The notes beneath the pieces were generated by a model. It saw only the letters and a program-made list of their open reading frames with translations. It had not been told where the DNA came from and ran no database searches. Position numbers and translations under genes: made by a program. From VAZQ01 sp040510075 (lineage in GTDB: Bacteria > Pseudomonadota > Alphaproteobacteria > Rhizobiales > Xanthobacteraceae): a stretch of DNA of 40,652 bases. Where the stretch lies: the NCBI GenBank assembly GCA_040510075.1, contig JBEVJT010000196.1, positions 1-40,652 on the forward strand, written 5' to 3'. This document shows, piece after piece, positions 32,779 to 40,556 of the stretch (positions within the stretch are counted from its first letter, which is position 1; each line of letters opens with the position of its first letter).

Positions 32779-33828
32779 TCACACGCGGAAGAGTTGCGCG
32801 TAGCGGCGCTTGATCTCTTCGCTCGCCTTGTCGACCTCGACCGGGTCTGCCTTCCACGCGCCGATCTCCTCGAGCTTGCGCGTGCCCGGTTTTTCCTTCA
32901 CCAGCGGATGCGCCGAGTGCTGGCACGCGAAGTCGACGAGCAGTTGCTGGGCAGCGGCCGAATGCATCCAGTTCTGAAAAAGCCGCGCGGCATTCGGATG
33001 CGGGGCTGACTGGAACACCGCGCTCGGTCCGGCGATCAATGGGGTGCCCTCCGCCAGATAGATCGCTTCCACCGGCTGGCCCGCCTCCTTGAGCTGAAGG
33101 AGATTGTAGTCGTTGCCATCCGCCATGAGCGCGCGCTCGCCCAGCGCGAGCTTTTTCGGCGGATCGGTCGACGACTGGACCTGCATCACCTTCTGTGCCG
33201 CCAGTTTCTCGAGATAGGGCCAGCCGAGCTGGCGCACGAGGATGAAAGTGGCCGTCATGATGGTGCCGCTATAAGCCGGATGCCCTTTCACCATCTTGCC
33301 CGTCCATTTGGGAGACAGCAGATCGGCGTAGGTCGTTGGCGCCTCTTCGGGTTTCACCAGGTTCGTGTTGTAGCCGAGCGAGGAGAACCAGATGCGCGTC
33401 GTGATCCATATTCCGCCGGGGTCAAAATACGCGGCGGGATAATGACGCGCCACTTCCTCAGGCAGGTAGGGTGCGAGCCATCCGCTGCGATGCCACGCGA
33501 TCAGGTGAGCGGCGTCGGCGCTGTTGACCACGTCGACTACATGAATGCCGCTCGTCATCTCCTGGCCGATGCGCTGGAACACGCGTTCGGAGCCCGAGCG
33601 CTCGACGCGCACGGCAATGCCCGAAAACTGCGCTTCGAATGCATGCGCGAGTTTTTCGGCGACCGGCAGATCCATCGCGGTATAGAAGGCGAGCTTGCCT
33701 TCGGCCTTCGCAGCCGCGATGAGCGCCGGGGTGAGGGCCGAAGGCTCGACCGCCCTGGCACGAGTCGCGAACGCACAACCCGCCGACGCAACCGAGCCGG
33801 AAAGCAGCTGGCGCCTCGAAAATTTCAT
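32779..33828 (-). CDS. ABC substrate-binding protein 1, iron/AEP (FbpA-like) type
   Basis: This 349-residue periplasmic receptor starts at the ATG at 33828 with a twin-arginine-like signal (F-S-R-R-Q-L-L-S-G) and an alanine-rich core ending near A-R-A-V. Lobe motifs include L-A-F-Y-T-A-M-D-L, V-V-N-S-A-D-A-A-H, H-P-A-Y-S-G-T-I-M-T-A-T and P-N-A-A-R-L-F-Q-N-W. It is clearly a paralogue of the next gene upstream (34053-35117). The FbpA iron-binding tyrosine pair is not evident, so an organic ligand is as likely as iron. A 187-bp dispersed repeat separates the two binding-protein genes. Longer starts to 34038 run into the repeat and are rejected. Confidence 0.9.
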   Translation of the reverse strand: MKFSRRQLLSGSVASAGCAFATRARAVEPSALTPALIAAAKAEGKLAFYTAMDLPVAEKLAHAFEAQFSGIAVRVERSGSERVFQRIGQEMTSGIHVVDVVNSADAAHLIAWHRSGWLAPYLPEEVARHYPAAYFDPGGIWITTRIWFSSLGYNTNLVKPEEAPTTYADLLSPKWTGKMVKGHPAYSGTIMTATFILVRQLGWPYLEKLAAQKVMQVQSSTDPPKKLALGERALMADGNDYNLLQLKEAGQPVEAIYLAEGTPLIAGPSAVFQSAPHPNAARLFQNWMHSAAAQQLLVDFACQHSAHPLVKEKPGTRKLEEIGAWKADPVEVDKASEEIKRRYAQLFRV

Positions 33829-33842
33829 CGCAGAGACCCCCT

Positions 33843-34029
33843 CGTCATTCCGGGGCGCCGCGAAAGCGGCGAACCTGGAATCAATAACACACAAGCGTGG
33901 GGTTATGGATTCCGGCTCTCGACTACTCCGCGCCGAGCGAAGCGAGCAACCAGCGCGGCAACTTAATAATGCACGCGCCGGATACTCGCGGGCTCGTCGG
34001 CGCGCGTTGACCTCGGCCGGAATGACGGG
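33843..34029. repeat. dispersed palindromic repeat, copy 2 (long form)
   Basis: The element begins CGTCATTCCGGGGCGCCGCG and ends CCTCGGCCGGAATGACGG. The first half matches copy 3 (36329-36430), including GGTTATGGATTCCGGCTCTCG. It is longer by about 85 bp because of additional palindromic sequence around 33925-34010. It lies between the tandem binding-protein genes. Confidence 0.85.
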
Positions 34030-34052
34030 ATGAAACACGATCGAGACTCAAC

Positions 34053-35117
34053 TCATACCCCAAACAGCTTGCTGTAGCGCGCCTTGATCTCTTCGCCCAT
34101 CTTTTCGACTGCAGCCGGATCGTCCGCCATAATCTTTATTTCCGAGAGCGGCTTGCGTCCCGCCTTCTCCTTCACCTGCGGATGCATGGAACGGAGACAG
34201 CCGACGTTGACGCAGAACTGCTGCGCCTCGGGTGAAAAGCAGAAAATCTGAAATAGACGGGCCGCGTTTGGGTTGGGCGCGTTCTTGAAGATTGCATTCG
34301 GCCCCACGATGAGTGGAGAACCTTCTGCCGCATACACGACCTCGATTGGCGCGCCTTTGTCTTTCTCGACAAGCGCGGTGTATTCCGCCCCGTCTGCCAT
34401 GACCGACCGCTCACCGAGGGCAAGCTTCTTCGGCGGATCGGATGCCGACTGCACCTGCAAGACTTTTTGCTTGGCGAGTTTTTCAAAAAACTCCCAGCCG
34501 AGATCGCGCGAAATCTGAAAAGTCGCGGTCATGATGGTCCCGCTGTAGGCCGGATGTGCCTTGACGATACGGCCGATCCATTTCGGATCGAGCAGATCCG
34601 CGTGGCTCGCGGGCGCTGCATCCGCTTTCACCAGTTTCGTATTGTAGGCGATCACGGACAGCCAGACGCGAAAGCTAGCGAACATCCCATCCGGGTCGCG
34701 ATGCTCGGGCGGATAGAACTTTGCCACGTCCTCAGGCACGTAGGGCTCGAGCATGCCCTGCCGTTTCCAGTAGATGTAATGAGCGGCATCGGATGAATTC
34801 ACCACGTCGACAGCATGAATCCCGCTGCCGTATTCCTGCCCGATGCGCTGAAATACGCGTTCGGCGCCGGTGCGCTCCACGCGCACGGCGACGCCGGGAT
34901 ATGCCGCCTCGAAGGCTTTCGCGATGCGCTCCACGACCGGAAGGTCGATCGACGTGTAGAGCACGACCCTGCCCTCCTTGCGCGCCGCCTCAATGAGCTG
35001 CGGGGTGATCGTGCTCGCCGGGGGAGCGGCCGAGCTGACAGAAGCACACAATGCCGAACCCGCGCAGGCGGCCGCGCCTTGCATCAGCTGCCGCCTCGAC
35101 GGCCGGATTTTTCTCAT
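34053..35117 (-). CDS. ABC substrate-binding protein 2, iron/AEP (FbpA-like) type
   Basis: This 354-residue receptor is a paralogue of the protein at 32779-33828. Shared stretches include R-V-F-Q-R-I-G-Q-E, H-P-A-Y-S-G-T-I-M-T-A-T and D-P-P-K-K-L-A-L-G-E-R. The N terminus has a Tat-like P-S-R-R-Q-L-M-Q-G followed by an Ala/Cys-rich core ending near S-S-A-A-P. By eye roughly half the residues are identical, so duplication is old enough for ligand divergence. It follows the ATPase gene by 116 bp that contains a hairpin-rich repeat, and precedes the second binding-protein gene. Confidence 0.9.
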   Translation of the reverse strand: MRKIRPSRRQLMQGAAACAGSALCASVSSAAPPASTITPQLIEAARKEGRVVLYTSIDLPVVERIAKAFEAAYPGVAVRVERTGAERVFQRIGQEYGSGIHAVDVVNSSDAAHYIYWKRQGMLEPYVPEDVAKFYPPEHRDPDGMFASFRVWLSVIAYNTKLVKADAAPASHADLLDPKWIGRIVKAHPAYSGTIMTATFQISRDLGWEFFEKLAKQKVLQVQSASDPPKKLALGERSVMADGAEYTALVEKDKGAPIEVVYAAEGSPLIVGPNAIFKNAPNPNAARLFQIFCFSPEAQQFCVNVGCLRSMHPQVKEKAGRKPLSEIKIMADDPAAVEKMGEEIKARYSKLFGV

Positions 35118-35150
35118 TGTTGCTCCTCCCTGATTTGTTCTTGATCCGCT

Positions 35151-35216
35151 CGTCCCCGCGAAAGCGGGGACCCCCGTCCTTTTCAGCTGGATTCCCGCTT
35201 GCGCGGGAATGAGCGG
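35151..35216. repeat. double-hairpin intergenic repeat
   Basis: Two hairpins lie in the gap between the ATPase and binding-protein genes. TCCCCGC (35153-35159) pairs with GCGGGGA (35164-35170), and ATTCCCGC (35191-35198) pairs with GCGGGAAT (35203-35210). No T-run follows on the minus strand, so this is a repeat or RNA-stability element rather than a clear terminator. The sequence type is common between genes in alphaproteobacteria. Confidence 0.7.
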
Positions 35217-35233
35217 AATGCACCAATTTGACC

Positions 35234-36295
35234 CTACCCGCTCAGGATGCGGCAGCGGTCCGGGGGCAGATAGAGCCAGACCGCCGTGCCTTGCGGTATG
35301 TTCTCCCCGGCCGGTGCGATGACCCGCAACTCGACTTCGGGCGCGACCTCGACGAGATAATCGCGGTTCGCGCCAAGAAAGACCTGCCGCACGATCCTGC
35401 CCGGCACCATATTGTCCATTTTCTCCGGCTCCCTACCCCATAGCCGAATGGCGTGCTGGCGAATGGCGACGGCACCTTCTTGTCCGCCAACGAGCTTGCC
35501 TCCCGTGCAGCGCAGCGTCACTCCTGCATACAGAAGATGCATGTCGTCGCGCGCCTCTCCGCGCAACACATTGCTCGAGCCGATGAAGCGCGCGACGAAC
35601 TCGGAGCGCGGTTGATCGTAAATTTCCTCAGGCGGCCCGGCTTGCTCGATCTTTCCGGCGTTCATTACCGCAATGAGGTCCGCCGTGGTCATGGCCTCCG
35701 ACTGGTCGTGCGTCACGTACACCGTGGTGTACCGATATTCATCGTGCAGCCTGCGCACCTCGAAACGCATCTCCTCGCGCAGATTGGCATCGAGATTGGA
35801 CAGCGGCTCGTCCAGGAGCAGCGTCTCCGGCTCGACGAACAGCGCGCGTGCGAGCGCGACGCGCTGCTGCTGCCCACCAGACAGTTCGCCCGGATACCGC
35901 TCGGCAAATGGGCTCAGGTGGGTCGTCGCCAGGATCGCCCCCAGCTTGCGGCTGATGGTGTCGCGATCGACCTTGCGCAGCTTCAATCCATAGGCGACGT
36001 TTTCCGCAACCGTCATGTGCGGCCACAGCGCGTAGCTTTGAAAGATCATGGACATGTTGCGCCGTTCGGGGGGAAGCGTGCGGGCAGGCGAGGAAACGAG
36101 CTGATCGCCGACGCGGATCTCGCCGGCCGAGGGTTCGGCGAATCCGGCAATCAGCCGCAAAGTCGTGGTCTTGCCACAGCCCGAAGGCCCAAGCAGACAC
36201 ACGAGCCGGCCATGCTCGATGGTAAGCGAGACATCGTCTACGACTGCGAGATCCCCGTAACGCTTTGTCAGATTGCGCAGTTCGACTGACGCCAC
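35234..36295 (-). CDS. ABC transporter ATP-binding protein, FbpC/PotA type with TOBE domain
   Basis: This 353-residue ATPase has Walker A G-P-S-G-C-G-K-T-T (about 36-44), Q-loop I-F-Q-S-Y-A-L-W-P-H, signature L-S-G-G-Q-Q-Q-R, Walker B L-L-L-D-E-P-L-S-N-L-D, and H-loop T-H-D-Q-S-E-A. A C-terminal TOBE region from about residue 275 includes V-A-I-R-Q-H-A-I-R-L. This layout is typical of iron, spermidine and 2-aminoethylphosphonate importers. It is the first gene of the importer operon on the minus strand. The region upstream (36296-36441) holds a dispersed repeat and no clear promoter. Confidence 0.93.
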   Translation of the reverse strand: MASVELRNLTKRYGDLAVVDDVSLTIEHGRLVCLLGPSGCGKTTTLRLIAGFAEPSAGEIRVGDQLVSSPARTLPPERRNMSMIFQSYALWPHMTVAENVAYGLKLRKVDRDTISRKLGAILATTHLSPFAERYPGELSGGQQQRVALARALFVEPETLLLDEPLSNLDANLREEMRFEVRRLHDEYRYTTVYVTHDQSEAMTTADLIAVMNAGKIEQAGPPEEIYDQPRSEFVARFIGSSNVLRGEARDDMHLLYAGVTLRCTGGKLVGGQEGAVAIRQHAIRLWGREPEKMDNMVPGRIVRQVFLGANRDYLVEVAPEVELRVIAPAGENIPQGTAVWLYLPPDRCRILSG

Positions 36296-36328
36296 GCTAA
36301 TTCATCCCCGACGTCGTTTCGGACGCGC

Positions 36329-36430
36329 CGTCATTCCGGGGCGCCGCGCTGTGGCGAACCCGGAATCCATAGCCACAGGCTTGGGGGTATGGATTCCGGC
36401 TCTCGGCCTTCGGCCTCGGCCGGAATGACG
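36329..36430. repeat. dispersed palindromic repeat, copy 3 (standard form)
   Basis: This 102-bp element has perfect 11-bp inverted ends, CGTCATTCCGG and CCGGAATGACG. An inner 12-bp inverted pair (CCGGAATCCATA / TATGGATTCCGG) and a GGCC-TTC-GGCC hairpin give a cloverleaf-like fold. It lies just past the stop of the crotonase gene, where it could act as a transcription or RNA-decay boundary. Confidence 0.88.
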
Positions 36431-36441
36431 ACTGTTGCGCA

Positions 36442-37242
36442 TCAGCGCCCGGTAAATGCGGGCTTGCGCTTCTCCATGAAGGCCCGGCGTCCCTCGATGA
36501 AGTCGTTGCTGGCGAAACATTGCTCAACCGCTGCGGTACAGCAGGCGAGGTCGCGCTTCGATTCATCCTTCAGCACTTCTTTTATGATGGATTTGACTGA
36601 GGTGACGGTAAGCGGTGCATTGCCCGCAATCGTGTCAGCGTAGTCGTGCACGTAACGCTCCAGTCCGGCCTGCGGCACCACGCGGTTGACCAGCCCCATG
36701 ATGCGGGCATCCTCGGCGGAATACTGCCGCGCGGTATAGAAGATTTCCCGCGCAAAGGCCGGCCCCACCACGTTGATGAGCCGCCGCAGCCCGTTGAACG
36801 AATAGCCGAGGCCGAGCTTCGCCGCCGGCACCGCGAAGCGCGAATTATCCGAGCAGATACGAAGGTCGCAGCAGACCGCAAGCCCGACGCCGCCGCCGAT
36901 GCAATAACCTTCGATCATGGCAATGGTCGGCTTGGGAAAGTCCTCGATCGCCGAATAGGCCTTTTCCACCGTTACGTTGTAATGCTTGGTGGCATCGAGC
37001 GTTGCCCGTTCACTCTCGAACTTGGAAATGTCGGCGCCCGATACGAATGCCTTGCCGCCAGCGCCCTTGAGCACCACGACGCGCACCTCCTCATCGCTCG
37101 CGTATCGTTCGAGAATGCGGCTGACTGCCGCCCACATGTCGAGCGACACCGCGTTATGCCGCTCCGGATTGTTGAAGATGATGGTGCCGACGCGCCCTTC
37201 CTTGCGGGCAAGGATCTTTTCCGTCTTCGTGATGTCGTCCAT
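36442..37242 (-). CDS. crotonase-fold acyl-CoA enzyme, methylmalonyl-CoA decarboxylase-like
   Basis: This 266-residue crotonase keeps the oxyanion-hole motifs S-G-A-D-I (68-72) and I-E-G-Y-C-I-G-G-G (110-118). Both catalytic glutamates of enoyl-CoA hydratase are absent: the G-G-G-C-E position is Gly120 and the Q-P-E position is Ala140, so a normal hydratase reaction is unlikely. It resembles E. coli methylmalonyl-CoA decarboxylase (YgfG/ScpB): L-G-L-G-Y-S-F-N-G-L (Tyr147 at the YgfG Tyr140 place) and the C-terminal E-G-R-R-A-F-M-E-K-R-K-P-x-F. The YgfG active-site His66 is alanine here. Decarboxylation of a malonyl-type CoA ester is a reasonable inference. The CoA-transferase gene lies 25 bp upstream. 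Confidence 0.87.
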   Translation of the reverse strand: MDDITKTEKILARKEGRVGTIIFNNPERHNAVSLDMWAAVSRILERYASDEEVRVVVLKGAGGKAFVSGADISKFESERATLDATKHYNVTVEKAYSAIEDFPKPTIAMIEGYCIGGGVGLAVCCDLRICSDNSRFAVPAAKLGLGYSFNGLRRLINVVGPAFAREIFYTARQYSAEDARIMGLVNRVVPQAGLERYVHDYADTIAGNAPLTVTSVKSIIKEVLKDESKRDLACCTAAVEQCFASNDFIEGRRAFMEKRKPAFTGR

Positions 37243-37267
37243 GAGACTTCCCTCGACTTATTGCGCG

Positions 37268-38455
37268 TCAGATTGCGTTCGCTTTGCGCAAGGCGGAGAT
37301 TTCCTTGGCGCTGAATCCAAATTCCTTCAGCACGACGTTGGTGTGCTCGCCCAATCCCGGCGGCGGCGCAACAAGTTTGCTCGGCGTGCGCGACAGCGAT
37401 ATCGGCTGGCGCGCCATGCGCAACCCGCCTTTGCCTTTGACCGGCTGCGCCATGCCGAGATGCACGACCTGGGGATCGGCATAGACCTGATCGATCGCAT
37501 AGATGGGGCCGGATGGAACGCCGGCCCTGTTCAGCACCTCGATCCATTCCGCGCTCGTGCGCTGGACCGTGTATCGCTCCATATCGGCGTTGAGGGCGTC
37601 GCGGTGTTGCGATCGCCCGGCCGCGGTCTGATATTCCGGACGCTCCATGAGATCCTTGGCGCCGGCAGTCTCGCAAAACCGACTCCAGATGCGCGTGCCC
37701 GTCGAGGCGATATTGATGAATCCATCGGCCGTCTTGAACACGCCCGTGGGAATGCTTGTGGGGTGATTGTTCCCCGCCTGCTTTGGCACCTCGTGGCCGA
37801 TGAGCCAGCGCGCGCCCTGAAAATCGAGCATGAAGATCTGCGCCTCGATCAACGACGTGCAGACGTATTGACCCTTTTTTGATTTTTCGCGCTCGATGAG
37901 CGCGACGAGGATGCCGAGCGCGCAAAAAAGCCCGGCGGTCAAATCGGCAACCGGAATGCCGACACGGACCGGACCCTGACCAGGAAGCCCCGTGATCGAC
38001 ATCAGTCCACCCATGCCCTGGGCGATCTGATCGAAGCCCGGTCGGCCGGCATAGGGCCCGTCCTGCCCGAATCCGGAAATGCTGGCATAGATGAGTTTCG
38101 GGTTGACGCGCGCAAGCTGCTTGTAATCGATGCCCAGTCGCCGCTTCACGTCGGGGCGGAAGTTCTCGATCACCACGTCCGCCTTCTTCACCATGCGCTT
38201 GAGCGCAGCCACCCCTTCGGGCTTTTTCAGGTTGAGCGTCATGCTGCGCTTGTTGCGGTGGAGATTCTGAAAGTCGGGTCCCTCCCGCGGTCCGCCCAGG
38301 GGCTCCCCCTCCTGCGGCTCGGGCGGCATTTCGATCTTGACGACGTTGGCGCCCCAATCGGCGAGTTGGCGCACACAGGTGGGTCCCGCGCGAACGCGGG
38401 TCAGGTCAAGCACGGTGAATCGTTCAAGCGCGCGCGAAGCCCGGGGGAACGCCAT
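37268..38455 (-). CDS. class III CoA-transferase (CaiB/BaiF, formyl-CoA transferase family)
   Basis: This 395-residue protein moves CoA between carboxylic acids. Family marks: L-D-L-T-R-V-R-A-G-P near residue 16, D-W-G-A-N-V-V-K-I-E, N-F-R-P, S-G-F-G-Q-D-G-P-Y, and the catalytic aspartate in P-V-A-D-L-T-A-G (about residue 170). The ATG at 38455 gives the standard N terminus; in-frame codons to 38566 would cross a palindromic region. It is followed 25 bp later by the crotonase gene, so one protein likely makes a CoA ester and the next decarboxylates or transforms it. Donor and acceptor are unknown. Confidence 0.92.
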   Translation of the reverse strand: MAFPRASRALERFTVLDLTRVRAGPTCVRQLADWGANVVKIEMPPEPQEGEPLGGPREGPDFQNLHRNKRSMTLNLKKPEGVAALKRMVKKADVVIENFRPDVKRRLGIDYKQLARVNPKLIYASISGFGQDGPYAGRPGFDQIAQGMGGLMSITGLPGQGPVRVGIPVADLTAGLFCALGILVALIEREKSKKGQYVCTSLIEAQIFMLDFQGARWLIGHEVPKQAGNNHPTSIPTGVFKTADGFINIASTGTRIWSRFCETAGAKDLMERPEYQTAAGRSQHRDALNADMERYTVQRTSAEWIEVLNRAGVPSGPIYAIDQVYADPQVVHLGMAQPVKGKGGLRMARQPISLSRTPSKLVAPPPGLGEHTNVVLKEFGFSAKEISALRKANAI

Positions 38456-38480
38456 CGAGGAGAGCCTTTCACAGATTTCT

Positions 38481-38573
38481 CGCCTGCCGGCAGGCGCCGG
38501 AGAAGTGGAGATTTCCCGATCTATCCCTGCTTGTCCATGGACAGCGGCGATTTGAGCGGACGGCATGATGCCG
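38481..38573. promoter_or_regulatory. three short perfect palindromes in the divergent CoA-transferase / peptidase region
   Basis: Within 93 bp lie CGCCTGCCGGCAGGCG (38481-38496), TGTCCATGGACA (38532-38543) and CGGCATGATGCCG (38561-38573). All three are self-complementary. They occupy the 158-bp gap between divergent starts and could be operators or RNA hairpins. No promoter boxes were assigned. Confidence 0.4.
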
Positions 38574-38613
38574 CTATGGTGCCCGCAAGCATGGGGGCGG
38601 CAAGGAAGAAAGC

Positions 38614-40176
38614 ATGGCCCCCGCTACGTTCTTCTCGAAATCGACCGCCCTGATCTTCGCGCTGCTTGTCGCCGGCGCGACCGCTCTCGCGCAGGCGCAG
38701 GAGCGGCCGAGAGGGCGAGCCGCGCAGGCACCCGAGCCGCAACGGGCCGAACAGCGCCAAGCCGAACAGCGGCAGAGCGAGCCTCGCGAAAGCGTGCTGC
38801 GCTTGCTGCCCGGCGATGCGGTGAGCGAGCATGTGGTCGACACGCCTGCGGGCAAACTCTCCTATACGGCGACGGCCGGAACCCTGTCGCTCTTCGACCA
38901 GTCGGGAGAACGCTCCGCGGCAATCTATTACACGGCCTATGTAGCCAAGGACGCAGGGCGCTCGAACCGTCCCGTCACGTTCGGCTTCAACGGTGGCCCG
39001 GGCGCGGCCTCTACCTATCTCACCTTAGGACTAGTTGGGCCGCGCATCGTCGAGTTTCCCGGACACGACGCGACCGGCGCGCGCCTTGCCGACAATCCAA
39101 ACACATGGCTTGCTTTCACCGATCTGGTCATGATCGATCCGGTCGGCACGGGATGGAGCCGGCCGGCAAAGCCCGACGGCGCCGCGCAGTTTCAGGGCAC
39201 GCAGGCCGACGCCCAGGCGCTCGCGAAATTCATTGCGCTTTATGTCGCGAAAAACGGGCGCGCGAACTCGCCCAAATATTTGCTGGGCGAAAGCTATGGT
39301 GGATTTCGCGCCGCCAAGCTCGCGCAGACCCTGAGCCATGACCAGGGTATTGCCGTCTCCGGCATCGTGATGCTCTCTCCTCTGCTCGAAGGCTCGCTGA
39401 TCTTCGGCAGCACACGTTTTCCCCTCGGGGCGGCCTTGCATCTGCCCTCGCTCGCAGCGGCGGAACTCGAGCGCAAAGGCAAGTTCAGCAGAGAGGCGCT
39501 GGCGGAAGCGGAGCGCTTTGCGCTCTCCGATTATCTGACGACGCTCGCCGGCCCTCCGCTGCAGGGCGACGCCGCGCAAAAATTTTATGGCCGCGTCGCC
39601 CAGATCACCGGGGTGCCACAGGACATCGTTGCCCAGTCGCGCGGCTTCATTCGCGACAGCTACCTCAAGCATCTGCGTTCCGACGAGGGCAAGGTCGTCA
39701 GCCGATACGACGCGACCTTCGCGGTTGCGGATCCGTTTCCCGAACAGGAGAGCTTGCGCGGACCCGATCCGTTGCTCGACGGCCTGACGCGCGCGTTCGG
39801 CGGCCTCTATTCCGCCTACGCGCGCGACGAGCTCGGCTTCAAGACCGAGATGACGTATATCCTGCTTTCCTCCGACATCTCGGGAAAATGGGACTGGGGA
39901 CACGGCACCAGCCGCGCCTCCGCGAGCGTCAGCGATGACCTGCGCGAGCTGCTTGCGCTCACCCCCTCGTTTCGGCTCCTCGTTGCACACGGGTTGAGCG
40001 ACATGGTCACGCCCTATGGCGCGAGCCGTTACGTGCTCGATCACCTGCCGCCCATTGGGGAGCCGGGACGCACGCAGCTCGCGCTCTATCGCGGCGGGCA
40101 CATGTTTTACATCGATCCGCAGTCGCGGAAGTCCTTCACCCTCGACGCGAAAATGTTTTATCAGTCAGGCCAGTAG
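38614..40176 (+). CDS. secreted S10-family serine carboxypeptidase-like protein
   Basis: This 520-residue protein has an N-terminal signal peptide (hydrophobic core L-I-F-A-L-L-V-A-G-A-T-A-L, likely cut near A-Q-A-Q), then a Gln/Arg/Glu-rich low-complexity stretch (about 30-55), then an alpha/beta-hydrolase of the S10 type. Family motifs: F-N-G-G-P-G-A-A-S, D-P-V-G-T-G-W-S, and the nucleophile G-E-S-Y-G-G (Ser about 227). The likely catalytic Asp is in G-L-S-D-M-V-T (about 462) and the His in G-G-H-M-F-Y (about 496). It would act in the periplasm or outside the cell as a carboxypeptidase or related hydrolase. It diverges from the CoA-transferase gene, and no tie to the neighbouring pathways is evident. 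Confidence 0.92.
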   Translation: MAPATFFSKSTALIFALLVAGATALAQAQERPRGRAAQAPEPQRAEQRQAEQRQSEPRESVLRLLPGDAVSEHVVDTPAGKLSYTATAGTLSLFDQSGERSAAIYYTAYVAKDAGRSNRPVTFGFNGGPGAASTYLTLGLVGPRIVEFPGHDATGARLADNPNTWLAFTDLVMIDPVGTGWSRPAKPDGAAQFQGTQADAQALAKFIALYVAKNGRANSPKYLLGESYGGFRAAKLAQTLSHDQGIAVSGIVMLSPLLEGSLIFGSTRFPLGAALHLPSLAAAELERKGKFSREALAEAERFALSDYLTTLAGPPLQGDAAQKFYGRVAQITGVPQDIVAQSRGFIRDSYLKHLRSDEGKVVSRYDATFAVADPFPEQESLRGPDPLLDGLTRAFGGLYSAYARDELGFKTEMTYILLSSDISGKWDWGHGTSRASASVSDDLRELLALTPSFRLLVAHGLSDMVTPYGASRYVLDHLPPIGEPGRTQLALYRGGHMFYIDPQSRKSFTLDAKMFYQSGQ

Positions 40177-40261
40177 CCCATACGAACTGATGCAGAAAAG
40201 TTACACGTCCCGCAAATCTTACCGTCGGCAGTAATTTTCGATTGGCATTATCGGGAAAATC

Positions 40262-40333
40262 AGTCACCTTGTACCCGCCTAATCATGGGCGTTTCCTCCT
40301 TCACTAAGCCCCGCTTCGGCGGGGCTTTTTTTT
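40262..40333 (+). ncRNA. suhB/MmgR-like small RNA
   Basis: About 72 nt after the peptidase gene match my memory of the suhB (MmgR) small RNA of Rhizobiales. A 5' part CACCTTGTACCCGCC is followed by a short hairpin (CGCC 40276-40279 with GGCG 40288-40291), a single-stranded TTTCCTCCTT (40292-40301) and a strong terminator hairpin with a T-run. The conserved unpaired core in this family is UUUCCUCCCU, an anti-Shine-Dalgarno-like sequence. In Sinorhizobium, MmgR limits storage-polymer accumulation under nitrogen-poor conditions. The 5' end is estimated. Confidence 0.72.
40306..40333 (+). terminator. rho-independent terminator of the small RNA
   Basis: AAGCCCCGC TTCG GCGGGGCTT is followed by a run of T. 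The GCCCCGC/GCGGGGC stem has a four-base loop, and eight T residues end at 40333. It terminates the small RNA and any read-through from the peptidase gene. Confidence 0.93.
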
Positions 40334-40355
40334 GGAGTGACGCCTGCGGGCCGGG

Positions 40356-40556
40356 TTATTTCCGCTGGTCCAAGGCAGGCAGATTCTCCAGGTGCGCATT
40401 GGCGTGCAACTCCTGGAAGGACGCTCGCGTTGTTTGCAACGATGAGCCTGATCCTGTGGTCGCCATGGGATGTTCGTTTACGCCACTACTGGAGCTGGCC
40501 AGCACAAAGGCGCCGCCGGCGCAGGCGAGGCAAGCGGTGATGGCTGCTTTGAGCAT
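40356..40556 (-). CDS. small exported protein of unknown function
   Basis: This 66-residue frame starts at the ATG at 40556 with a good ribosome site (GGAGG, 5 bases before the ATG). The N terminus M-L-K-A-A-I-T-A-C-L-A-C-A-G-G-A-F-V-L-A looks like a signal peptide. The remainder is Ser/Thr/Asn-rich with no recognised domain (for example F-Q-E-L-H-A-N-A-H). A longer in-frame start at 40604 lacks a ribosome site. The gene faces the small RNA terminator. Support comes from the ribosome site and signal sequence only. Confidence 0.55.
   Translation of the reverse strand: MLKAAITACLACAGGAFVLASSSSGVNEHPMATTGSGSSLQTTRASFQELHANAHLENLPALDQRK

Noticed and set aside
35151..35216. Rho-independent terminator after the ABC ATPase
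   Set aside because: The hairpins are strong but no T-run follows in the direction of transcription, so it was listed as a repeat.
36442..37242. Plain enoyl-CoA hydratase assignment for the crotonase
   Set aside because: Both catalytic glutamates are absent, and the Tyr region and C terminus fit a decarboxylase-like branch better.
39031..40101. 356-residue minus-strand frame opposite the S10 peptidase
   Set aside because: Antisense shadow of a strongly supported secreted hydrolase, with no ribosome site.
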